Shown: positions 26,301 to 34,870 of the stretch, in pieces
Numbering within the stretch: position 1 is the first letter of the stretch
Layout of the letters: the number at the start of each line of letters is the position of its first letter
Source: Mytilisepta virgata
Lineage: Eukaryota; Mollusca; Bivalvia; Mytilida; Mytilidae
DNA: 64,000 nucleotides
Assembly: GCA_028015205.1 (NCBI GenBank)
Contig: CM051519.1
Coordinates: 95,005,539-95,069,538, forward strand
Direction: 5' to 3'
The notes under the pieces: model-generated
What the model was told of the DNA's origin: nothing
The model's input: the letters and a program-made list of their open reading frames with translations, nothing else
Database searches by the model: none
Program-made: the position numbers and the translations under genes

Positions 26301-29300
26301 CTGCAAAAAAGGCAGAAATATCAATAAAAATTGATACAAAATTATAACTTTACCGCTTCTATTCAGCAGAATGTATTGATTCTTGATATTTTAGCTGTCT
26401 TTAGAGTATAACAAACAACTCTAAAGGTGTTTTCATATCTTTTATCAAGCTACAACCTAGATTTCGTAATTCATTAGTTGACCATTTATTAAATTTTTCA
26501 ACATGTCAAGGTGAAGAATCTCAAATTTAATACAAATAATTAAGCATACATTCTTCTTTTTGTGGTTTAAAGTTTCTTTAAACAAGGTAGATGCTGAACA
26601 AATATAATTTACAGATATAAACAATACCAAAATTTCAGATTATTTTTTCAAAATGGTCACAAAGCCACAAATTTGCAATTTCTTTAATGAAAAATGCACA
26701 ACAAAAAAATAAAAATACCCATAATACTTCGGTTTTGTACATATCATAAGCGGAAGATTATATAATATAGTCAAATACGAACTTATAACCCCATCAAAGT
26801 ATCACACTTTACATGAATTTTAAGAAAATCAACCAAACCAATGTTTATTTCCATAGGAAATTAAAAATGCTGATTTTGAGTTTTCCTCAAGTTAGATTTT
26901 ATGAGACTTTTTTCTGTATATATTTGGGGCTTTATGCTATAGATTAGAACTAAAACATTTTCTTTTGCAATTAGGTTAAGGTTAAAACTTAGTTTGACTG
27001 GACTATATGACCGTTTGAATAATTATTTCCAATAACATTAGTCCTAAACTTAAGACTGACATTTCTGCTAAGCAAAATAAAAATATAAGGAAACAAATAC
27101 ATGCAAATCATACATACCATGCAGTTGCTTAATTATTAGGGCACATTTTGTCTTCACTTTTCTAAAGAACTACATTATTATTGAAGTGAATTAAATAAGG
27201 TTTCTTGGTATTTCATTTGTTCCCTTTCTTTATTCCTAATTAAGTTCAGATATAAAAAATCAGTCAACCTTTTCCATATCAGTTAATCTTTACATAAAAT
27301 TTTGCTTATAAATTACATACTTTACATAATCTTTTAAAAGAGAGAATTAGAACAGATTCTCAAAACTTTAACTTAATTCAGGAATTAATAACAGTATGTT
27401 ATATTCTTTATTATTAGGGATCACTGTGTCTTTTCTAAGGAGCTACATTTATCTTTTGAAGTGAATAAAAATGAGAGAATCACACAGGCATATGTTACTG
27501 AAGATTCCTTGATATTTCATTGAAATCCATTCATTGGTTCAGAAGAAATTGTGTGTAGAATAAACTGTGATGATGACAACCAAACCTCAATTCATGGTAC
27601 AATTTTTCAGAATTTTACTATCTTAAGCAATGTGAATTATCTTAACACTTGGCTGACTTATGCAATTAGCCAAGTCGTAATTTTTAACAATTAACCTACC
27701 GGGACCTGTTTAGTTGAATCATGTCTTCAAGAGAAACAAAAACATTTTGCCTATGGAAATTTCAATGTAAAAGGGAGATAATTCTCCCAAAGAGATTTTA
27801 TTAAAATTAAGTATTACATCCCTGGGTTCCATTAAATATGCCACAAGAGCATGAAAAATATTTAAAATAATGGTTTTACATATTTTAGGATAAGTCTGAG
27901 TATGTAAATACAAATTTTCAAGTGCATTAGTTTTTTTATTGGACAAGTTTGGAACAAACCCTCAGATGATCCCTTATATAAACCTGTTGGAAATTCTTGC
28001 TTTTATTTTCTTAGTTTAGGGGACACTCCTTTGGGGCTAGGGTTTGGTTAATGATTATGGGCATGGATGTCTTTTTTATTTTAGAAAAAAAAAAGTTTTC
28101 TTTGGAAGAAAAAGTTGAAGAATTTTACATGAATTTTTGCCATTTTAAATAAAAAAGTCGAAATCTTAAATATTTATTTTTTATCAATTGAAATGTATCC
28201 CTTGTGATATGGATTATCACTCAATTAAGGGGTTATCTTTCATCTTAGGGTTTGTTTCCAATCTGATGATCAACCAGATACAAGAACTAAAATTTATTAA
28301 ACATTTAACTGAACAATACATTTCACTTAATTGTGCAAAGGAAAACAACATATACTTAATACATTGTATATATGGAACAAAAAGCTTCAAAGCAAACCTT
28401 AAACTGTAGTGGCACTATTACATTTCCTATTTGCAAAGAACATTGAAACATAGGTCACAAGAGTGGACACACAAAAATGTCTCTTTCTGTATTTCTAATG
28501 AAAGTAAATGCTGTCAGACATATTGTATACAGTATTCGAAAAACAGGCCAAAACACAAAAACTTAACTATTACCACTGAACCATAAAAATGAGGTCAAGG
28601 TCAGATGACAACTGCCAGTTGGACATGTACACCTTACAATCCTTCCATACACCAAATATAGTAGACCTACTGCATACAGTATTAAAACAAGAGTTGACAA
28701 ACAAAAATGTCTTGCCTGTCATGTATTTCTAATGAAAGTAAATGCTGTCAGACATATTGCATACAGTATTCGAAAAACAGGCCAAAACACAAAAACTTAA
28801 ATATAACCACTGAACCATGAAAATTAGGTAAAAGGTCAGATGACACCCAGTTGGACATGTACACCTTACAATCCTTCCATACACCAAATATAGTAGACCT
28901 ATTGCATACAGTATTCGAAAAAACAGGCCAAAACACAAAAACTGAACTATAACCACTGAACCATGAAAATGAGGTCAAGGTCAGATGACACCTGCCAGTT
29001 GGACATGTACACCTTACAATCCTTCCATACACCAAATATAGTATACCTATTGCATACAGTATTCGAAAAACAGGTCAAAACACAAAAACTTAACTATAAC
29101 CACTGAACCATGAAAATGAGGTCAAGGTCAGATGACACCTGCCAGTTGGACATGTACACCTTACAATCCTTCCATACACCAAATATACTAGACCTATTGC
29201 TTATAGTATCTGAGATATGGACTTGACCACCAAAACTTAACCCAGGGCTCACCACACTTGAAAATAACAGGGATACTAAGAGTCTCCCTCAGGGTAGCAA

Positions 29301-32300
29301 TAGGGAGACTGTGTTTTTTCCCCCAATTTGTCGCCTGTCGAGTAAATACCTGTTATTTTGTGTCTTATAGTGTATACTATACATTCCTTTATTGTGTTTT
29401 ATCCTGTATTGTTTGAGATTTTATCTACATTTACTCCATATCCTTCCATTTTAGTCATAATCTGAGAATATCTCATGTGCATTTAATCAATATCCTTTGT
29501 CAGAGATGGTGAGTTTGTCTTATTATCCCCCCGCTTAGCGAAAGCGGGGGGATCATGTAATACCGTCCGTCCGTACGTACGTACGTACGTACGTCTGTAG
29601 TGGCAAGGCATATCTCTGAAACGGTAAAAGATAGAAACTTGAAATTTGGCATCATGGAAGAGTATATGACCCACTAGGGAATAGACCCCTTAAAATTGGA
29701 ATTCGACCCCTTGGGGCCAAATTATGAGCGAAAAACGAATTTCGCGATATCCAATAAATGGAGATATCTCCAAAAGTGTTAAAGCTAGGATATTGGAACT
29801 TATGTCACTACTTATATTGCCTTTCCCAAGTTGAAAGAGGGTATCAAAATTTTGGTCCCGCCCCTAGGGGCAATGCCCTAAGGAGTTAAAAAATGTCTAA
29901 AAACGATTGTCCAAGAACTCCTCCTACACCGTAGAAGATAGAAACATGAAATTAGGTACACTAGTAACACTTGAAGAGTTGTCTGTGCCAAAGGTTTCGG
30001 AATTTTGATTTTTGCCCGGGGGGTGGGGCTACACCCTAATATGTAAAATCTCAAAATATGGTAAGATCAGTTCATATCCCCACCCCTTAACCATATATAT
30101 TTTTATTCCACATTTAAAGACGAGTTACATGGTCACCCCCGGGGGTCAGCCCCACCCCCCTCATTTGGAAAATTACAAGATATCTCAAAAACAGTTAAGA
30201 TCCCCACCCCTAAACCATATATATTCTTAGTGGGCATGACAAGACCAGTTGAATGGTCATCCCCGGGGGGTCGGCCCCACCCCCCTCATTTACAAAATTA
30301 CAAGTTATCTCAAAAACAGTTGAGATCCCCACCCCTAAACCATATATATTCTTAGTGGGCATGACAAGACCAGTTGAATGGTCATCCCCGGGGGTCGGCC
30401 CCACCCCCCTCATTTACAAAATTACAAGTTATCTCAAAAACAGTTGAGATCCCCACCCCTAAACCATATATATTCTTAGTGGGCATGACAAGACCAGTTG
30501 AATGGTCATCCCCGGGGGTCGGCCCCACCCCCCTCATTTACAAAATTACAAGTTATCTCAAAAACAGTTGAGATCCCCACCCCTAAACCATATATATTCT
30601 TAGTGGGCATGACAAGACCAGTTGAATGGTCATCCCCGGGGGTCGGCCCCACCCCCCTCATTTACAAAATTACATGTTATCTCAAAAACAGTTGAAATCC
30701 CCACCCCTAAACAATATATATATTTAATGGACATGACAAGTTAAGACTTACATTCATTTGATGTAGGCCATTTCAATTTTATCCATCTTAAAACTTTTGC
30801 ATTCGACTTTGTCCGAGCAGTAGAAGTCCAATTTCATATTTCTGTGTTGTTTCTTGATATCCAAAGATCAGTGTCAAACTTTTTCTCTATTTATGCAATT
30901 TGAAATTATGAGGGGTTCAGACTTTGTGCATTCCGACTTTGCTGGGAGCGGGGGGATGTGCAATCTCCGATTGCTGTGTTTCATGTACATTTGATTTGTA
31001 TACTTAGAGATGTTTAATACTTTTTTACTATTTTTGCAGGTTTCCTCTACAGCCATGATGATATCTTGTAATAAACTGATTAATTTATATTTGAAATGAA
31101 TAAAACTCAATTTCTGATTTTCATATTTTATTTATTTGATATTTGAATCCAGCATAACAGACAATAAATATATGACTAAACAGGGTTCTCACTAAGAATT
31201 TTTCATGATGAATCCCAGTCCCAGGACTCATCACCACTTTTTTAACGTACATTGCTGCATGATTTTGACCATGGTAGGCCTATTGTACTATTGTTAAAGT
31301 TTAATTAAAATAATGTGCTGCCTTAAAATACTGACGAATATAATTTGAAATAAAAAAAAAATAAAAAAAAATGAAATTATGCAGTGGTGCTCCGAACTTG
31401 GAAGAAAATTTCTGTTACAGATATGAGCAAAAATATTTGTAACTTTTGACACAACTTATTTATTATTGCCATTTTATGTTTTAATATTTATTTATCTATA
31501 ATCTTTACTATTATTTTTTCTAAAAAATTCCGTTTGCCGTCGTCTTCTAGCTTACTTTTTGTCGTTTCTATCCCCTTCCCCTTTGATCTCCTAGAAAAAA
31601 TGGCGGCTCAAGATTTTTGATGAAAATAACGGTCTTCAGACGCAGCTGATTACGTATGTTGTTCGGAGGCGCCTTAATGAAAAACACAGGGCGACTCATT
31701 TGTCGCTCTGGAGCCGATGACAGGGCCACATTGGTGAGCAGTAGGCGACTTAATCGCCCTAATCGACCAGTTTGGTGACCCCTGTTAACCTTGTTCACTG
31801 ATCCTTGAAATGGGGTCGAAGTCAATTGAAAACTGTCTGACGGGGATGAGGACCTTGTAAGTTACGCACATACCAAATATAGTTATCCTATTACTCATAG
31901 TAAGAGAGAAATTAATATTACAAAAAATCTCAACTTTTTTTTCAAGTAGTCACTGAACCATGAAAATGGGGTCAAGGACAATGTAAATATGACAGACGGA
32001 AACTTCGTAACATAAGGCATCTATATACAAAGTATAATTGCATCCAGGTCTTCCACCTTCTAAAATACAAAGCTTTTAAGTTAGTTAACACCGCCGCTGC
32101 CGGATCACTATCCCCAAGTCGAGCTTTCTGCAACTTAAGTCGCAGGCTCGACAAAAACCATAAACAGGCATTAATTTCATATCATGATGTATATGTGTAC
32201 CAAGTTTCATTATGATGTGATTCAATCTTTATAGAAATAAAGCTTCATAGTAAACCTTAACCTGAGGATTTGCCACATTTCCCATGTTAACTGAACTGTG

Positions 32301-33056
32301 AAATTCATGTCATGACCTTTAAATGGTATATATTTTAGAAAGTTCATATCATGAATTACATATAGATGCATGTGTACCAAATTTTGTGTTGAAATGACCC
32401 CATCCTCATAGAAAAATAGCTTCAACATAAATCTTAACCTGAGGATTCACCATCACATTTGCCATGTTCACAGTACCATGAAGTTAGATCACTAACTTAA
32501 AAAGGCATATATTTTATAATGTCCATATCATGACTTAAATGTGGACTAAGTTTCATGTTGATGAGACCCCATCTTCATAAATCAAAATCTTAAATGCAAA
32601 CATTAACCTGATGATTCACCACTTCATTTGCCATGTTCAGTGAACCATGAAATCTAGGTCAAAACCTTAAAATTGCATATATTTTAATACATTCATATAA
32701 TGATGTATATGAATACAGTTTTATAATGATGTGAAAAGGCTAAAATAATGCACTTTAATCTGGGATGGGACGGAGTAACGAACAGCCGTACGGACAGACG
32801 CACAGACCAAAAATCTATTGTCCCATAATTTTAGTTGTTATCTTATAATTTAAGCATTTAGATTTTCATAACTTAGGCCAGAAATCCATGGCAAGATTGC
32901 CAAGAACTGAGCCTGAGATTTTCAAAATTGTTGGGCAGTAGCAAGATAATGTACAACTGGAATACCATGTTTCATGCTGACGATGCTCCTTGCTGTAGCT
33001 GTGTCAGAGGCCATTACTACATAATCTTTGCCCTGAATTCCAATTAAACATTCCAT
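17282..33056 (-). CDS. PSMB2: Proteasome subunit beta type-2 (beta-4 position), complete, 6 coding exons
   Basis: Coding exons on the minus strand: 33056-32966, 25211-25089, 23701-23631, 22979-22817, 21023-20974 and 17389-17282. All have AG acceptors and GT donors and join in consistent phases to 606 nt (201 residues plus stop), exactly the human PSMB2 length. Landmarks: start [94 protein letters not shown]. It forms part of the 20S core beta rings in cytosol and nucleus. It lacks an N-terminal propeptide and catalytic Thr1, as expected for this non-proteolytic subunit. The tail after KDLPPIKPK is divergent, as is usual. The gene spans 15.8 kb because of transposon-filled introns. Confidence 0.96.
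17382..17479. repeat. 49-bp tandem duplication across the PSMB2 exon 6 acceptor
   Basis: Copies at 17382-17430 and 17431-17479 differ at one base. Each carries the polypyrimidine tract, TTTCAG and the first 8 nt of exon 6. Use of the upstream AG (17440-17439) would add 49 nt and shift the frame. Confidence 0.95.
18780..20770. mobile_element. Hairpin-ended repeat, family F1, PSMB2 intron 5
   Basis: It begins AGAGACTCCCAGGTAC and ends with a GTCGATTATGGATGCCAAGTGATGG box and a GTGAGGTGAGCTAAAA terminus. Diverged units with the phrase CC(A/T)xxTTTGGTxxxAATTG...GTAGTTTCAGAxxAG recur inside. No coding capacity. Confidence 0.6.
20974..21023 (-). CDS. PSMB2: PSMB2 exon 5
   Basis: 50 nt encoding [17 protein letters not shown]. 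Acceptor ATTTAAG and donor GTTTGT are both weak, but phases match exons 4 and 6 and the sequence aligns with the family helix. Confidence 0.92.
21695..22125. mobile_element. Short hAT-like element with 5-bp target duplication, PSMB2 intron 4
   Basis: Termini CAAGGCTTCGGAATT and AATTCTGAATCCCTG are imperfect inverted repeats, flanked on both sides by GCTTG (21690-21694 and 22126-22130). The right end resembles the element at 47233-47923 (shared CATTTCCTGTT stretch). At 431 bp it is non-autonomous. Confidence 0.7.
22817..22979 (-). CDS. PSMB2: PSMB2 exon 4
   Basis: 163 nt, acceptor TTTACAG, donor GTAAGT. It encodes [17 protein letters not shown] through [14 protein letters not shown], the most conserved part of the family. 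Confidence 0.96.
23284..23650. repeat. 67/73-bp minisatellite carrying the PSMB2 exon 3 donor
   Basis: The 19-nt block CTGACTTCTAAGGTAATCT starts at 23284, 23351, 23424, 23497, 23564 and 23631 (spacing 67, 73, 73, 67, 67). The 73-bp spacings follow copies with an extra TACTGG-type hexamer. The last copy is the true exon end. On the sense strand the others each keep CAG|GT and have TTTAG upstream where the true exon reads TTTGG. Confidence 0.95.
23631..23701 (-). CDS. PSMB2: PSMB2 exon 3
   Basis: 71 nt encoding [20 protein letters not shown] and RSQ, ending CAG|GTATATATG. Its last ~20 nt plus donor are repeated five more times in the downstream intron (see 23284-23650). Confidence 0.95.
24082..24580. 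repeat. Probable short retroelement (SINE-like), PSMB2 intron 2
   Basis: The stretch ending GATGTCTCTTTGACACATTCC...CCATTTCCATTC resembles a 3' tail common in bivalve dispersed repeats, from memory. On the minus strand GGTTTGACC near 24170 could be a degraded B box. No clear A box or target duplication, so the class is uncertain. Confidence 0.35.
25089..25211 (-). CDS. PSMB2: PSMB2 exon 2
   Basis: 123 nt, phase 1 to phase 1, acceptor TTTTACAG, donor GTATAA. It encodes [17 protein letters not shown] through IQLYKMRN, which aligns to the family without gaps. Confidence 0.95.
25410..25935. repeat. F1-type repeat, three ~155-165-bp units, PSMB2 intron 1
   Basis: The phrase CCTATGTTAAACTA(A)GTTTGGCTGTGG recurs three times, each followed by GAAAGAGGACCA. 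The right end reads CCAGGTTAGCTAAAAAG, a degraded F1 terminus. Confidence 0.6.
26103..27005. mobile_element. 903-bp element with long terminal inverted repeats, PSMB2 intron 1
   Basis: The ends read TAGTCCAGTCAA and TTTGACTGGACTA. Inner blocks also match in inverse orientation, for example CCCCAAATATACACAG at about 26196 with CTGTATATATTTGGGG at about 26914, and AATCTAACTTGAGGAA with TTCCTCAAGTTAGATT. The arms are about 160-175 bp. No open frame, so it is a MITE-like element of unknown superfamily. Confidence 0.75.
29525..30957. mobile_element. Hairpin-ended repeat with a 124-bp GC-rich array
   Basis: Terminal inverted repeat ATCCCCCCGCT (29525-29535) and AGCGGGGGGAT (30947-30957). The left end folds into a 10-bp stem with a 5-nt loop (29527-29551) and is followed by CCGTCCGTCCGTACGTACG. 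The array of about five 124-bp units lies at about 30100-30720. Confidence 0.8.
30100..30720. repeat. 124-bp tandem array (about 5 units)
   Basis: Units containing CCCCGGGGGTCGGCCCCACC repeat with an exact 124-bp spacing and are nearly identical in the middle, more diverged at both ends. Each is locally GC-rich, with a self-complementary CCCCGGGG core. The 65-residue open frames in it repeat with the same period and are not genes. Confidence 0.95.
31181..31692 (-). mobile_element. Degraded CAGGGTTCTC hAT-like element
   Basis: It reads CAGGGTTCTCACTAAGAATT at one end and carries the same interior, in reverse orientation, as the 51115-52518 element (GGCGGCTC and GTCTTCAGACGCAGCTGATTA blocks). 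The other end is degraded. Confidence 0.65.
32966..33056 (-). CDS. PSMB2: PSMB2 exon 1 (start codon)
   Basis: 91 nt, 30 codons plus one base, from ATG at 33056-33054 to the donor G|GTATTC. It encodes the canonical N-terminus with the LIGIQG and ASD motifs. It is separated from exon 2 by a 7.75-kb intron; codon sense and phase both match the next exon. Confidence 0.93.
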
Positions 33057-33186
33057 ATCTAGATTCTCCCCGTTGTATACTAATGCAAGAGCAGACAATT
33101 GAGTGAGACAGCAATAAAAGTATTACTTCCGGTGTTTCCTCCTAGATCATTCGTCCCTGAATGCTTCGTACTCAATGATGTGTATA
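33057..33186 (-). promoter_or_regulatory. PSMB2 core promoter and 5' UTR with ETS/GABP-type site
   Basis: About 70-80 bp upstream of the PSMB2 ATG the minus strand reads ACACCGGAAGTAA (33136-33124), a perfect ETS/GABP-type core (CCGGAAGT) common in housekeeping promoters. There is no obvious TATA box close to the ATG. A dead LINE begins by about 33187, leaving roughly 130 bp. The start site is inferred, not seen. Confidence 0.55.
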
Positions 33187-34870
33187 TAAAAAACGTAGTT
33201 TCAGACAAACAATTCTGAATATTCAATTAAGAGATACTGATCCCAAAAAGTGTTGGGAAATTATCATTTCATTGAAGGAAACCTCCGACTCAGATAATTC
33301 AAATTTTGTAGAGCCTGAACAATGGTTTCAGTACTTTTCTGAACTTAACCAAAAACCTTCCTCTATTGAGTCCAATTTGAAGTATATTAATTCAAAGATT
33401 GAGGATATGGAAACGATGGAAATTTTTGTGAACTAGATTTTTGATTTCTTCTAAAGAAATATTTGAATGCATATCCAAGTTAAAGGGTGGCAAGGCCTCG
33501 GGTTTGGATGGTATACCTAAAGAAATGTTGAAAGCAGGAAGCTCTATTTTAACTTCAATGCTCAAGAAGTTATTTAATTTTATTTTTTTCATCAGGTCAG
33601 CACCCAACTCAATGGTCTTTAGCATATTTATCTCCAGTTTTTAAGGAGATGCTAGTAAACCTGAGAATTATCGTTGCATTGCTATTAATTCTTGTATTGC
33701 AAAACTATTTAACACTTTACTTAATAATAGATTTGACAGATTTTTAGAAGAGCATAATATCATCAGTAAATTTCAAATAGGATTTGCGAGGAAGTCAAGA
33801 ACTATGGACCATATGTTTGTATTAAAAACTTTGACTGATAAATATATCAACAAAAAAGGGGGAAAGCTATTTGCCTATTTTGTAGATTTCAGACTGGCCT
33901 TTGATACAGTAAAACACGAATGAATCAAATATAAACTATTAAAATCTGGTATCAGTGGTAAATTTTACTCTATTATTAAAGATATGTATAGTAAGAATGA
34001 TCTTTGTGTCAAAATTGGTTCTGAAATTACCCCTTCTTTCAAATCATACATAGGAGTAAGGCAAGGGGATGTTCTTAGCCAAACTTATTTAAATTATTTA
34101 TAAATGATTTACCAGAAATTTTTGGTGATTGTCCATATCAGGTTAGTTTTAATAATTGTGAAATTGATTGCCTGATGTATCTTTTCTGAATCTGAATTAG
34201 GTTTGCAAAGTAGATTAAATAAACATGTTGAGCACATATTGTTCCAATTGGTGTTTAAATATTAACCTTAAGAAAATTAAGATAATGGTTTTTAATAAAC
34301 CAGGAAAACTGATTAATATATCAGCCAAGTTTAATTGTGAGTTATTTGAATGAGTGTATATTTATAAATATTTAGGTATAACTTTTGCAGCAAGTGGTAA
34401 ATTTAAGCAGGGGAAAGATAACTTGTTTAAGAAATCTTTAAAAGCTTTTTTTTAAATTACAAAGGTGTTTGTCATCATCAAACCCTAGTATGTCAACCCT
34501 TTTACAATTATATGACCATACAATAAAGCCAATACTTGTATATGGCTGTGAATTATGGGGTATGTTTTCAACTGAATCAGCAGCATGTAAGAAAAATAAT
34601 GAATATATTTTAGAAAAAGTTTTTAAGGATGATATAACTGAAATATCGGATATTAGGTTCATGCAGTATAGTCTTGGTGTTAACAAAAAAAACCTAGTAC
34701 TAGTTTTTTCATAGACTTCAAAGTCTTAATTGTGGATTATTGTATGATGCTTATGTGTGTAACAAGAATTTACATGACTGTAATATTCAAACATGGTATT
34801 CAAGCATAAAGCTTATTTTAGATAACCTTAGTGTTCATGATCTTAATATGAAACTTATGCAATTTTGCTA
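33187..34870 (+). pseudogene. Dead non-LTR retrotransposon (LINE copy 1), reverse transcriptase region
   Basis: Broken plus-strand frames encode LKGGKASGLDGIPKEMLK, SRTMDHMFVLKTLTDKYI, YFVDFRLAFDTVKHE, IGVRQGDVLS and a C-terminal KTKIMVFNKPGK / YKYLGITF region. This order is typical of LINE reverse transcriptases of the CR1/L2 or RTE sort. Stops and frameshifts are frequent. The segment that should hold the catalytic YADD is deleted: Met-Tyr runs straight into SESELGLQS at about 34170-34200. It ends where LINE copy 2 begins. Confidence 0.8.

Larger units (their letters stand above)
29243..31784. mobile_element. hAT-like element inserted in the outer repeat, itself carrying two later insertions
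   Basis: Ends CAGGGCTCACCACACTTG and (inverse) CAGGGGTCACCAAACTGG match at 14 of 18 positions. TTAACC flanks both sides (29237-29242 and 31785-31790). Removing the block rejoins the outer repeat as CCAAAACTTAACCTTGTTC. Inside lie a hairpin-ended repeat (29525-30957) and a degraded CAGGGTTCTC element (31181-31692). Confidence 0.7.
28452..32830. mobile_element. Outer repeat with ~145-148-bp units, split by later insertions, PSMB2 intron 1
   Basis: It starts CACAAGAGTGGACACAC. Units containing GCATACAGTATTCGAAAAACAG begin near 28530, 28764, 28909 and 29057 (last spacings 145 and 148). The sequence stops at 29242 and resumes at 31785 after a 2.5-kb insertion. It ends near 32830 with a GCCGTACGGACAGACGCACAGAC box. 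The region 31850-32760 holds further diverged units built around CCATG(A/T)TCA(C)TGAACCATGAA. Minus-strand open frames here only reflect the repeat. Confidence 0.6.

Noticed and set aside
30253..30695. Three near-identical 65-residue plus-strand frames
   Set aside because: Exactly periodic at 124 bp, the array unit, and staggered over one another; not protein genes.
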